A DNA stretch of 46,472 nucleotides, taken from Candidatus Omnitrophota bacterium. Lineage in GTDB: Bacteria > Omnitrophota > Gorgyraeia > Gygaellales > Profunditerraquicolaceae. This document shows positions 1 through 8,514 of this stretch, piece after piece. A model generated the notes under the pieces. It did no database searches and was not told the DNA's origin. It saw only the letters and a list, made by a program, of their open reading frames with translations. The DNA is taken from the NCBI GenBank assembly GCA_026416665.1, contig JAOAET010000031.1, forward strand, positions 1 to 46,472, written 5' to 3'. Position 1 is the first letter of the stretch. Every line of letters starts with the position of its first letter. The position numbers and the translations under genes are program-made.

Positions 1-1208
1 CGCGGTATGCGCTTATCTAGTCCAAATTCTTTTTCTGTATCCGAAAGTGCAACTATACCGAACCATTCTTCATTCATATTCATATTTCTCGGTGCCTCTA
101 TATCAAAGTAGTAACTGCCGTTTGACCAATTGGACTCGGTATCGTGCTTCGATAATCCCTCATAATCCGTTGGATTATGTTTCCACCACTCATCGGTCCA
201 TTCAAACATTGTACCCCCCAAACAGTTACCTTCACCCTTTCTAGAACTAGCCAAATTATCAAATATCTGACGCCACTGCGCCTCTAAGAAAAAGGCCTGC
301 ATGTCCTGTGCTTCTTTTTGCTTTAAGGCATCATAAGCATCTGCACCAAATTCAGATAATAAAACTGGTCTATCAAAAGTTGCTTTAAGGGATTTAAAGA
401 AATTACCAAAACTTTTCCCCCGATAAATAATGCAGGCAATTAAATCGACATCAGGACAATATTTTTGCGCTATGTCTAACATAATTAATTCACCGTTTCC
501 TAAAGCTACCGGATGATTAGGGTCTATACGCTTAATTTCTTTTGCTAACTCATTCACAAAAGAATAGTAAATCTGTGCACGCATACATTTTTGTTTTTGA
601 GGATCAGGCTCTTGGTCAATTTCAAGTGTTGACCAGGGATTAACATGGCCTAAACAAGAATAATTATTCTCATTTCCAAGTATCCATAACAAAACTCCAG
701 GTTCATCTTTAAAGTTATTAACCATTTCCAAAACTTCTTTTTTAACTCGTTGGTGAAATTCCTTATCACCATAAAGGGGACAAGGATATTCCCAAAACCC
801 TAACCAGTGTCCCAAAATTGTTCTGATACCAAATTGCTCATAAAAATCGCGAATTACTTGTCTAACTGCTTCAGGATTATCACCTGGTTTATAAACACGC
901 ACAGTATTTACTCCCATTTCTTTCATTAATTTGCCATCTACTAACCAGGGTTTATACGGGTCGCTCCACCAGTCGTAGTCATAGTTTTGCCCAATAGGAA
1001 TAGGATTATAGCAGACACCTTTAACTATATAAGGCTTTCCTTCCACAATTAATTGATAACGGCTGGCTTTAAGAGATTTGATATAAACTTTCGGTTTAAT
1101 CTTCTTAGCATAACTGGGAAAAGAAGAGAATAAAAACAGACTACAGGCTGCCAGAAGAATAATTCTGCAGCCTGTAGACTGGTATTTTTTTATTTCAATT
1201 TTATTCAA
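1..1208 (-). CDS. Exported clan GH-A glycoside hydrolase, 3' end missing
   Basis: The reading frame is open from a TTG at 1208 to the window edge (about 402 codons), so the C-terminus is not seen. Residues 1-34 look like a signal peptide: a basic start, then RIILLAACSLFLFSSF and a cleavable SYA. An LAAC lipobox is also possible, which would make it a lipoprotein. The body resembles clan GH-A (GH2/GH5-like TIM barrel) hydrolases. LLWILGNEN holds the presumed acid/base E180, LLSEFGADAY the presumed nucleophile E286, and an FEWTDEWWK motif follows. It is a paralogue of the catalytic half of the gene at 2446-4755, but without the TPR part. The TTG start overlaps the end of the upstream gene by 8 nt and lacks a good ribosome-binding site, so the start is uncertain. 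It is the last visible gene of a sugar-uptake operon and probably trims extracytoplasmic glycans. The substrate cannot be read from the sequence. Confidence 0.8.
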   Translation of the reverse strand, partial: MNKIEIKKYQSTGCRIILLAACSLFLFSSFPSYAKKIKPKVYIKSLKASRYQLIVEGKPYIVKGVCYNPIPIGQNYDYDWWSDPYKPWLVDGKLMKEMGVNTVRVYKPGDNPEAVRQVIRDFYEQFGIRTILGHWLGFWEYPCPLYGDKEFHQRVKKEVLEMVNNFKDEPGVLLWILGNENNYSCLGHVNPWSTLEIDQEPDPQKQKCMRAQIYYSFVNELAKEIKRIDPNHPVALGNGELIMLDIAQKYCPDVDLIACIIYRGKSFGNFFKSLKATFDRPVLLSEFGADAYDALKQKEAQDMQAFFLEAQWRQIFDNLASSRKGEGNCLGGTMFEWTDEWWKHNPTDYEGLSKHDTESNWSNGSYYFDIEAPRNMNMNEEWFGIVALSDTEKEFGLDKRIP

Positions 1209-2358
1209 ATTTAATTTCATCCAGATAAAAGGTTGCACCATCAGGATTTACATCTACGTTGGTTGCCCAGCAAAATCCACCGATGATATAGGACATATCT
1301 TTGCCTTTTAAATCAATGGTGTATTGCTTCCACTCTTTAGTCAGAATAACTGGTCCAATGGAAGCAGAATCAGAATCAGAATATTCTCCCATAATCCCAC
1401 CGACCTTAAACTCTTCAATGCGCTCTCCTCCTTTGGCTCCACGCGCCCAGAAAGTAAGCTTCTGTGCTTTAGAAAGGTCATATCCTTTATCTATAGTGCC
1501 CCAATTATTGGCAGGATGTTGCCAAAATATACCTGCCCAACGCGCACCATTTGAGACTTTACCTGTATAAATAATCTTGATACAGGTATCTCCTAGGTAA
1601 GGATCTTCTTTACAAGCTCCATCATACTTAATATCGCCGTAATCTCCCATCCAACCCGAAGGTACAAAATGATTCTTAATTGACCCGCTATCAGCATAGA
1701 CATAAAAAGGCATTGATTCTTGTCTTTTGCCTTCTGGTTTAATGGTAGGATCTGCTTCAAATTTGATGTCATCGAGATAAAAAGTTGCTCCATTGGGATT
1801 CTGATCAGCAGTAGCTACCCAGGAGAAACCTCCACTAATATAGGAAAGGTCTTTACCTGCTAAATTTACAGTGTATTGCTTCCAGGTATCCGTCAATTCA
1901 ATTGGTCCAACTTCTACTACCGTTGAATCTGGATAAGCCATTTTGGTTCCGATTCCTCCTACTACGACCTTTTGTAGAATCTCTCCTCCCTTAGCTCCTC
2001 GTGCCCAGAAAGTAAGCTTAGTCATCCCTGTTAAATCAAATCCACCTTTTTTACTTCCCCAGTTATTTGGTGGATTCTGCCAATAAACACCTGCCCAACC
2101 CTGCTGTTGAGATTTTTTGGCAGTATAGACAAACTGAATGCAGGTAGTACCCGAATAAGGATTATCTGTAGATTGATCATTAATCTTAATATCACCATAG
2201 TCTCCCATCCATCCTGAAGGAGCATAATGATTTTCCCGTGCGCCCTTATCTTTGTAAATCCAAAATTCCTTTACCTGCTCATTGGCAGCTTTAGTCTGGG
2301 CATAACCTAGTGGAATTACTAGAACTAATGCAAGAAATAACGCGATTATTTTTTTCAT
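1201..2358 (-). CDS. Exported protein with two tandem carbohydrate-binding-like domains
   Basis: This 385-residue protein has a signal peptide (MKKIIALFLALVLVIPLGYA) and a strong ribosome-binding site (GGAGGAGAAGGAAG) before its ATG. Residues 31-201 and 217-385 are two copies of one domain. Each copy has SGWMGDYGDIK near its start, a W-A-G-x-x-W-Q core, KLTFWARGAKGGE in the middle, and ends in GATFYLD[DE]IKFE. This all-beta layout with a C-terminal FYLDDI strand is typical of jelly-roll carbohydrate-binding modules, but I cannot assign a CBM family. No catalytic motif is seen. It sits between two glycoside hydrolase genes in a sugar-ABC operon, so it probably holds a glycan at the cell surface or in the periplasm. 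The assignment as a binding module is inference; the duplication is directly visible. Confidence 0.75.
   Translation of the reverse strand: MKKIIALFLALVLVIPLGYAQTKAANEQVKEFWIYKDKGARENHYAPSGWMGDYGDIKINDQSTDNPYSGTTCIQFVYTAKKSQQQGWAGVYWQNPPNNWGSKKGGFDLTGMTKLTFWARGAKGGEILQKVVVGGIGTKMAYPDSTVVEVGPIELTDTWKQYTVNLAGKDLSYISGGFSWVATADQNPNGATFYLDDIKFEADPTIKPEGKRQESMPFYVYADSGSIKNHFVPSGWMGDYGDIKYDGACKEDPYLGDTCIKIIYTGKVSNGARWAGIFWQHPANNWGTIDKGYDLSKAQKLTFWARGAKGGERIEEFKVGGIMGEYSDSDSASIGPVILTKEWKQYTIDLKGKDMSYIIGGFCWATNVDVNPDGATFYLDEIKFE
1204..2268 (-). repeat. Intragenic tandem duplication (two ~170-codon copies)
   Basis: Copy A spans about 1756-2268 and copy B about 1204-1710 within one gene. They share long identical peptide blocks (SGWMGDYGDIK, LTFWARGAKGGE, GATFYLD) and also similar DNA, for example the stretch encoding GDYGD at about 1640 and 2200. 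The copies therefore arose by duplication and have since diverged moderately. Confidence 0.85.
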
Positions 2359-2445
2359 CTTCCTTCTCCTCCTTGTTAAATTAAATTTATTTTATGGTAT
2401 TTAACTAACCCGTTATTATTTTACTGCCTCCTTTCTTCCTCCTAT

Positions 2446-4755
2446 CTAATTTTTCCATTCTTGTTTATATACTGTATAAGCCTTTCTTAATTGGCGTAAA
2501 AAAGGACTCATATTACCATCACCTTGACCACAAATCCCTAGCCATTCTTCGTGCATAGTTCCATCAGGAAACGGTCCAATCCAAGTTCCCTTGGTATCAT
2601 GAATAGCAGGCTCATAACCTTTCCACCACTCATCTAACCATTCAAAAACAATGCCACCTAAGGCATTACCTGCTCCATCTTGAAACGCCATGTTCAACCT
2701 AATATCTTCCCAACATCCTTTATGGTAATCTGCCTGATATTCTTCTGCTTCTTCTAGAGATTTTCCTTCATAATATGCAGAACATCCGTATTCAGTGATA
2801 ATAGCTGGTTTATCTGCTATCTCCTTAACCTGATACCAAAGCATCCCGAATCCATAATTGCCGCGGTAGGAGTTTGCTCCAAAAATATCAATATCTGGAC
2901 AGTGTTTTCCGAACTTATCTAAGTATAGCACATCACCAGAACAAATTGCAACCGGATGATTTGGGTCTATTTCCTTAATTCTTCTTGCTACCTCATTTGC
3001 AAAAGCAAAAAATGCATCTGGTTCTTTATCTGCATTACAAGCATAACCATAGACATTCTCGTTACCCAAAAGCCAGAATAAAATAAAAGGTTCATCCTTA
3101 TATTCTTTTACCATAGATAGTACGGAATTCATCATATTCTCTTTATGCTGAGGGTTATTATAATCTGTACCTGGATTCCACGGCGCACCAGAACCTAAGG
3201 CATACTTACCTAAAAAATCTCCCATAATAGTCATAATTCCGTATTCTTGGTATAGCCTACGCAAAAGTTCTTTGGAAGGTACTCGTGGATGATGATAGAT
3301 ACGAATAGCATTGACGCCCATTTGACGCATTAGTTCAAAATCGCCGATTGCAGGTTCATCTTGATCTTGCCGATTATTTTTATTCTTATCTACAAAGGAA
3401 TCAAACGGACCGTCTATTTTGCCATTATTGTTAAAGTCATCATACATCCAATTAGTCATTGTTCCCTCATCAGGAGATTGACCAACTTTGGTTGGTGCAT
3501 AAGTAATCCCTTTTAAAACAAACGGTTTTTCATCTACAATAAGTTGCCAATCACCTGTTTCGTATTGCTGCACGTAAACTCTACCTTTTCCTGACCGTTT
3601 TTTAATACTTAGTAATTCTTTTGAAGGTTTTGGTTTAAATTTCTCTAATAACGGATTAACTTTTACAAACCTACCGGGATTAGTAATTACAATGTCATTG
3701 GCTACATTGTTATCAAAACCGTTTATAATTTTAATCTGCGCATCTACTAATTTTAATCCTAATTGCGGATTCTTACGCAGAAGATAATGAATCTTAGCAA
3801 TAGCTGCCTGTCCTATATACCAAGGGGTCTTAAAATATGTCCAACCATATGCACCAGGAAAATGCACGATAATAGCGTAATAACACTTAATAGCATGTTT
3901 AATTAATCCAGCTTTTTCTAAAATAAGAGCAGTGTAAAACAACTTTACCCCCTGTGGTTCAGAAGAAGTTGCCCATTTAAAAAAAGCTGCTTCTAAATCC
4001 TCAGAATGTACAAAATCCCAAAGGTCACCCTCTAGACGTTTCTGTTTTAGAGCTGTCTTAAATGCAGGGTCCCAACGTACTGAACTTGTATTAGGATAAA
4101 TACCTTCACCTACTGCTATACTCAACCCTTCTTGATCTTTTATGATATAACGATACTGATCAGTACCCACATTAACAAACTCGCCATATTTAGAGTAATT
4201 TACAATATCTTCTTTCCCCGGGTCATAAAGCACTATCTTAGTTGGTTTTTGACTTACTTTTTTCTTGGGTTTCTCAATCTCAATAGAGCCACTTTCTAAT
4301 TTTTTTATACTTTTTGCAGCTGCCTCAGCAATTACCCAATACCAACCGCGCGGATCCCAGGCTTGTGCACAAGGGTAGCGTTCAATGATGAGTTTAAAAA
4401 TATTCTTTGCCTCTTCAATTTTGCCTTGCCGCATATAAGATTCTGCCTGAATAAAATAGGCAGTTGCTACATCATTTAAAATCTGCACTTTCTCTATCTC
4501 TTCTTTACCTTTGGGTAAAGCAGAAAGAGAAGCTTGTTGTTTATCTGCCTGATCTTTATAAAGCTCAATAATCTGCTGAGTAACCGCAAAAGTCTCTTCT
4601 ACTTTTCTTTGACCGTGTAATAACCAAGCCTTATTTATTAGCTCACCTGAAGAAGGCATATCGTCTGATTGGGCAAAAGAATTTAATCGAAGAAAACAAA
4701 AAGAAGAAACTAAAAAAATTTGGGGAAAAATAAAAGAAAAAAATCTCTTTTTCAA
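2446..4755 (-). CDS. Exported TPR plus clan GH-A glycoside hydrolase with calcium-loop insert
   Basis: I place the start at the TTG at 4755, not further upstream. GGAGG lies 5 nt before it, and the protein then begins MKKRFFSFIFPQIFLVSSF, a good signal peptide ending near SFAQ. The protein is 769 residues. Residues ~35-330 are helical with TPR-like units (AESYMRQGKIEEAKNIFKLI). Residues ~390-769 form a GH-A TIM barrel, with FWLLGNENVYG (acid/base E566) and IITEYGCSAYY (nucleophile E655). Just after the first strand, residues ~440-467 contain two Asx/Gly-rich loops (DFNNNGKID and DKNKNNRQDQDE) that look like dockerin/EF-hand calcium sites. The gene follows the two permease genes of a sugar ABC operon, so the enzyme probably releases the sugar that is taken up. 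The TPR part may bind a partner protein. Family and substrate are not determined. Confidence 0.82.
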   Translation of the reverse strand: MKKRFFSFIFPQIFLVSSFCFLRLNSFAQSDDMPSSGELINKAWLLHGQRKVEETFAVTQQIIELYKDQADKQQASLSALPKGKEEIEKVQILNDVATAYFIQAESYMRQGKIEEAKNIFKLIIERYPCAQAWDPRGWYWVIAEAAAKSIKKLESGSIEIEKPKKKVSQKPTKIVLYDPGKEDIVNYSKYGEFVNVGTDQYRYIIKDQEGLSIAVGEGIYPNTSSVRWDPAFKTALKQKRLEGDLWDFVHSEDLEAAFFKWATSSEPQGVKLFYTALILEKAGLIKHAIKCYYAIIVHFPGAYGWTYFKTPWYIGQAAIAKIHYLLRKNPQLGLKLVDAQIKIINGFDNNVANDIVITNPGRFVKVNPLLEKFKPKPSKELLSIKKRSGKGRVYVQQYETGDWQLIVDEKPFVLKGITYAPTKVGQSPDEGTMTNWMYDDFNNNGKIDGPFDSFVDKNKNNRQDQDEPAIGDFELMRQMGVNAIRIYHHPRVPSKELLRRLYQEYGIMTIMGDFLGKYALGSGAPWNPGTDYNNPQHKENMMNSVLSMVKEYKDEPFILFWLLGNENVYGYACNADKEPDAFFAFANEVARRIKEIDPNHPVAICSGDVLYLDKFGKHCPDIDIFGANSYRGNYGFGMLWYQVKEIADKPAIITEYGCSAYYEGKSLEEAEEYQADYHKGCWEDIRLNMAFQDGAGNALGGIVFEWLDEWWKGYEPAIHDTKGTWIGPFPDGTMHEEWLGICGQGDGNMSPFLRQLRKAYTVYKQEWKN

Positions 4756-4774
4756 AATGCCCTCCGTTAAAAAA

Positions 4775-5623
4775 CTATCCAACAATTGCGCCCTGAGTTA
4801 CTCCTTTGACAATGTATTTCTGCATCAATAAATATAGGATAATAATTGGCACAGCAGTAATAGTTAACCCTGCCATAAGCAAAGGATAATTAGTAAGAAA
4901 TTCTCCTTGAAATGTCTGCAGAGCTACCTGCAAAGGCATCTTTGGCCTATCGTCAAATATCAATAAAGCAAGCAGATATTCATTCCAGACATTGAGCGCA
5001 TTAAAAACTACTACCACCGCTAAAACTGGTTTAGCCAAAGGAAGCGCTACGTTCCACCAGATACCAAATTTAGAACAGCCATCAATACGCGCAGCATCTT
5101 CTAATTCTTTGGGCGTCTTATCAAAAAAAGTCTTCAACAAGAAAATACTGGTAGACAAACCCACATTAATCATTGCTAGGATATAACCAACTTCAGTATT
5201 TCTTAATCTTAATTTATTTAACAAGGCATAAAGAGCAACAAAACTTCCTGGCACAGGTATCATCATCGCTAATAGAAAGATATAAAATATAGCATTTCTA
5301 CCAGGAAACTCAAGACGGGAGAACCCATAAGCAGCTAAAGAAGAAACCAAAACAATTCCCATAACTACCAATACGGTGTACACTAAACTATTTAAAAAAT
5401 GGCGCCCAAATCCACCTTCACGCCAAGCCTGAACATAATTCTGAAAACGCCATTCTCTAGGAACCAAGGAAGTATCTTTAAAAACTGTCTCTTGTGTTTT
5501 TAAACTTGAAGCAGCCACCCAGAGCATCGGATATAAACAAGATACTGCTACCGTTAAAAGTAAAAGATGAATAATTGTATTGGTAAAAATTCGTTGTATT
5601 TTATAGACGATTTGTGACTTCAT
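4775..5623 (-). CDS. Sugar ABC transporter permease, MalG/UgpE type
   Basis: This is an integral-membrane subunit of a carbohydrate ABC importer. Starting at the ATG at 5623, 4 nt after the stop of the partner permease, gives 282 residues. The N-terminus is then the usual MalG form, with a first helix ending in LYPMLWVAASSLKT. A longer in-frame start at 5668 would add 15 residues overlapping the partner gene and is less typical. The binding-protein-dependent EAA loop is clear (ELEDAARIDGCSKFGIWWNVALPLAKP) and would contact the ATPase. Six helices are visible. The gene lies between its partner permease and the TPR-hydrolase gene, in one operon. No ATPase is encoded in the window, so a shared MsmX/UgpC-like ATPase elsewhere must be assumed. 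Confidence 0.93.
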   Translation of the reverse strand: MKSQIVYKIQRIFTNTIIHLLLLTVAVSCLYPMLWVAASSLKTQETVFKDTSLVPREWRFQNYVQAWREGGFGRHFLNSLVYTVLVVMGIVLVSSLAAYGFSRLEFPGRNAIFYIFLLAMMIPVPGSFVALYALLNKLRLRNTEVGYILAMINVGLSTSIFLLKTFFDKTPKELEDAARIDGCSKFGIWWNVALPLAKPVLAVVVVFNALNVWNEYLLALLIFDDRPKMPLQVALQTFQGEFLTNYPLLMAGLTITAVPIIILYLLMQKYIVKGVTQGAIVG

Positions 5624-5627
5624 AGTT

Positions 5628-6533
5628 TTAAAGTGAACTAAACTTTTTCGAAATACGATTTTGCACAAAAGAAATAATTACTAACAATATCCCAAAAGTA
5701 AGACCTTGGGCACAGGCATACCCAAACCCTAAGTCTTGATTATTCATTGAATTCAAGATGCGTAACACCGGCACAGAGATACTTCCCGCTACCTCACTTT
5801 GAATTAAGGTTTTTACTAACACAAACGCTTGCATTGTTCCAAGTACTGTTAGAATCCCTACTAAGATTATAACGGGCACCATTAGTGGCAAGGTAATACG
5901 CAGAAACTGCTGCCAGGCATTTGCGCCGTCTACCCTTGCTGCCTCGTATAACTCCTTTGGAATAGTCTGCAACCCTGCCAGGAAGATTAAAAATCCCCAA
6001 CCAAATCCCTTCCAGCTGTGCACTATGGCAACTGTAGTCAAAGCAATGTGCTGGTCATAAATCCAGTGGCGTGTTAAATTCTCCAACCCCAAGGCAATCA
6101 GCCCGCGATTTAACAAATTAGCTCCATCAATATCATTTAATATAAGCCTCCAGACCATCCCTACTACTACCTCAGATAAAACTGGAGGAATGAAAAAGAC
6201 TACTCGATAAAAATTTTTTAATTTAATCTCACGGTCACAAGCCAAAGCCAACAGAAAAGCCAAGGCATTCTGAAATGTTAAGGCAAATAAGGTGATATAG
6301 CCAGCTTGGGCAATTGACCGCCACCACAAAGGGTCGGAAGAATCCCTGCTAAAGATATCCATAAAATTACGCAACCCTACAAAAGTCTTGGTAAAGGCAA
6401 TACCATCCCATTTAAATAGACTTAATTGAAAAACCCAAAAGAAAGGAATAATATAAAAAATAGTAAAAATAGTTACTGCTGGTAGGATAAAGAGATAATT
6501 TTCTAAAGTAGAACGTAAACGTTGAAAACTCAT
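5628..6533 (-). CDS. Sugar ABC transporter permease, MalF/UgpA type
   Basis: This 301-residue integral-membrane permease begins MSFQRLRSTLENYLFILPA, the normal MalF/UgpA N-terminal helix. It has six predicted helices and an EAA motif, ELYEAARVDGANAWQQFLRITLPLMVP, which docks the ATP-binding subunit. Its start codon overlaps the stop of the solute-binding protein gene by 4 nt (ATGA type), so the two are translationally coupled. It should pair with the MalG-type subunit encoded next to form the membrane channel. The family is clear, but the sugar is not. Confidence 0.93.
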   Translation of the reverse strand: MSFQRLRSTLENYLFILPAVTIFTIFYIIPFFWVFQLSLFKWDGIAFTKTFVGLRNFMDIFSRDSSDPLWWRSIAQAGYITLFALTFQNALAFLLALACDREIKLKNFYRVVFFIPPVLSEVVVGMVWRLILNDIDGANLLNRGLIALGLENLTRHWIYDQHIALTTVAIVHSWKGFGWGFLIFLAGLQTIPKELYEAARVDGANAWQQFLRITLPLMVPVIILVGILTVLGTMQAFVLVKTLIQSEVAGSISVPVLRILNSMNNQDLGFGYACAQGLTFGILLVIISFVQNRISKKFSSL

Positions 6534-7858
6534 TGTGCCTTTTTTCTGGCTAGTTCTTTTTCTTTAGCTTTTTGCACCTCATAAGCAACCTGCTGAGGGC
6601 TTTTTTGTCCCAATATAATTGACTGCAAACCGCGGTCAAAAGTTTCAATAACTGAAGAGAACTCTGAGATTCCCCAAATGTTTGGATGGGTAACAAAAGG
6701 CATATTTTTTGCAAATTCAGAAAGCACACCTGAAATATCTTGCATAGCCTGTTGGTTAGCAGGTAAATTATGTGTGTGTTTGGCTAAAAAAACCTGCTGT
6801 TCTTTTTGGGTAAGCCACTGTAAAAAACGCACTGCTTCCTCTTTATTTTTAGAGCGGGCGTTAACCATAAAAGAGGACCCTGCCCCACCCCAGATGGCCA
6901 TAGGATAGACATCGGAGATAGGCGGTGGCATAAATGCTCCATAATCAAGTTGTGGATTCATTGAACGATAGACATTTACACACCAAGAGCCATTAAAAGC
7001 AAACACCGCACGCTCATTGGCAAATAACTGTTCTGCGGTCTTGTTGACCATGGTGATAGTTCCACTTGAAACCAACCCTGCATCAGTCAATTCTTTAAAA
7101 AGAGAAAAAACTTTTATCCAATCTGGATCAGTATAAGGTATTTCTCCTCTAATGGTAGCCAAAACTTTATCTTTACCCATAATGTTGAAGGCATAGTTAT
7201 TGGCAAAACAATCTAACATCCAATATTCACCCCATCCAGAAACAAAACCTTGTAAATCTTTGCCTTTTAACTTCTGGCCAACCTGTAAGAGTTCTTGAAA
7301 AGTGGCTGGAGGGTTATTTGCTTGAAACCCAAGTTCTGCATAAAGTTTTTTATTGTAAAGCATCTGAATCACCATTGTATCGATGGGCACACCATAAATC
7401 CCAGGTTTTACACCATAAGCATCGTCCTGAACAAAGACATTTGTTTTAAGTGCGTTTTCAAAAAAACTTTTTCGCCAAAAACCACTGTTTTCTTCCATAT
7501 AGGGAGTTAAGTCTAACACATGACCTGCCTTAATAAAAGAAGCAAAATCCTTTTTACTAGCCAAAATTCCAAAAATATCCGGAAGATTTTCGCCTTGAGC
7601 AGCAGCTCTAACTTTTTGGGAATATGCTTCAGAAGGAGCATAGAGCTCAAATTTTACTCTGGTACCTGTTTGTCTTTCATAACGCTGTGCCAGTTCTTCA
7701 AAGGCAGGCTGTCTATCAGTCATCCAATGCCAAACCACAACAGTCACTCCTGAACTAGGTAAGGATGTCTTTGCTGGTGAACATCCCAAAAAAGAAAGGC
7801 TACTTAAGTAAATTATAAGTAGCCCTATAATTATTTGTTTAGAAACTAGCTTAAACAT
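6530..7858 (-). CDS. Sugar-binding lipoprotein of an ABC importer (SBP family 1)
   Basis: This 442-residue extracellular solute-binding protein has a lipoprotein signal peptide (LLIIYLSSLSFLGCSPAKTS, lipobox LGC). It also has the family-1 hallmarks: an early VVWHWMTDRQPAFEELAQRYE strand-helix, then ASKKDFASF, a VFAFNGSWCVNVYRS segment, and a C-terminal KEEAVRFLQWLTQKEQQ helix. An excellent ribosome-binding site (AAGGAGGG) precedes the ATG. It is the first gene of the uptake operon running left to the window edge, and binding proteins of this family bind mono- or oligosaccharides. No promoter of consensus quality was found in the 154 bp upstream. Confidence 0.92.
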   Translation of the reverse strand: MFKLVSKQIIIGLLIIYLSSLSFLGCSPAKTSLPSSGVTVVVWHWMTDRQPAFEELAQRYERQTGTRVKFELYAPSEAYSQKVRAAAQGENLPDIFGILASKKDFASFIKAGHVLDLTPYMEENSGFWRKSFFENALKTNVFVQDDAYGVKPGIYGVPIDTMVIQMLYNKKLYAELGFQANNPPATFQELLQVGQKLKGKDLQGFVSGWGEYWMLDCFANNYAFNIMGKDKVLATIRGEIPYTDPDWIKVFSLFKELTDAGLVSSGTITMVNKTAEQLFANERAVFAFNGSWCVNVYRSMNPQLDYGAFMPPPISDVYPMAIWGGAGSSFMVNARSKNKEEAVRFLQWLTQKEQQVFLAKHTHNLPANQQAMQDISGVLSEFAKNMPFVTHPNIWGISEFSSVIETFDRGLQSIILGQKSPQQVAYEVQKAKEKELARKKAQ

Positions 7859-8012
7859 TTTCCCTCCTTAAAATTCTTTTTTAAAAGCCCAAAGTAATTT
7901 CTTGTTTTTGACAGAAAGAATAACTACAGCCACGTGTAATTAAAATCGGTATATTTTTATACGGAGGTTTATTAAAGAAATTTGGTGGCGTTTAGTTTAA
8001 GTTTAGATCTAT

Positions 8013-8348
8013 TTATTGCTGCTTACTCCGTAAAAGCCGGGACATACCCATTAAATCTGCTCTTTCTAAATTTACACCTGTGCGATAAGTCTGCGGACCA
8101 ATCATCTCAGACCAGACAACCTCGCCCCGCGTATAAAGCGGTTCTCCTTTATCAGGCACATGTATCCACATCTCAAGTGGAGTAAAAGCTCGTAAAGCAG
8201 TATCCGTAGTAAACCCCACACCCTTTGCACTTATATCCACTGCTTGTGCCTTACCTTCTTGATTAGTAAGCAGATCCAGAAACCTAATAGAAAGATTCAC
8301 CGGAAAGCGCGCAAATATTCTTTTATCTTCTGACTCCGGAATCTGCAT
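8013..8348 (-). CDS. PilZ-domain protein (c-di-GMP receptor)
   Basis: This 111-residue protein is almost entirely a PilZ domain. The N-terminal arginine motif is present as KRIFARFPVNLSI (RxxxR-like), and the second c-di-GMP contact motif as DISAKGVGF (D/NxSxxG). A late TYRTGVNL strand completes the barrel. A strong GGGAGGAG ribosome-binding site lies 3 nt before the ATG. Stand-alone PilZ proteins bind c-di-GMP and pass the signal to partner proteins. Its gene stands between the glycolytic fusion gene and the sugar operon, all on one strand with gaps of about 150-165 bp. A diguanylate cyclase (36937-37869) and a GEMM riboswitch (38435) also lie in the window, so c-di-GMP signalling is well supported here. 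The partner of this protein is unknown. Confidence 0.88.
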   Translation of the reverse strand: MQIPESEDKRIFARFPVNLSIRFLDLLTNQEGKAQAVDISAKGVGFTTDTALRAFTPLEMWIHVPDKGEPLYTRGEVVWSEMIGPQTYRTGVNLERADLMGMSRLLRSKQQ

Positions 8349-8514
8349 TTGCTCCTCCCTCTCTTTGAAGACAGCTTTTTAATATTAGGACTTTTTCTTT
8401 ATGTTGATATTATACCAATTTCTAAGTTTGTGTAAAGACTTTTTCGCTAAATAATTTGATAATTGTCTGCTATATCTTAAGCTATTTGAAAAAGCTTTTG
8501 CTCTAAGTAAAAAT

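Noticed and set aside
1301-1570. Plus-strand frames within the tandem-domain gene
   Set aside because: They are antisense shadows of a well-supported minus-strand gene with a signal peptide and ribosome-binding site.
5624-5668. Longer start of the MalG-type permease at 5668
   Set aside because: It would overlap the partner permease and give an atypical N-terminus. The ATG at 5623 fits the family.
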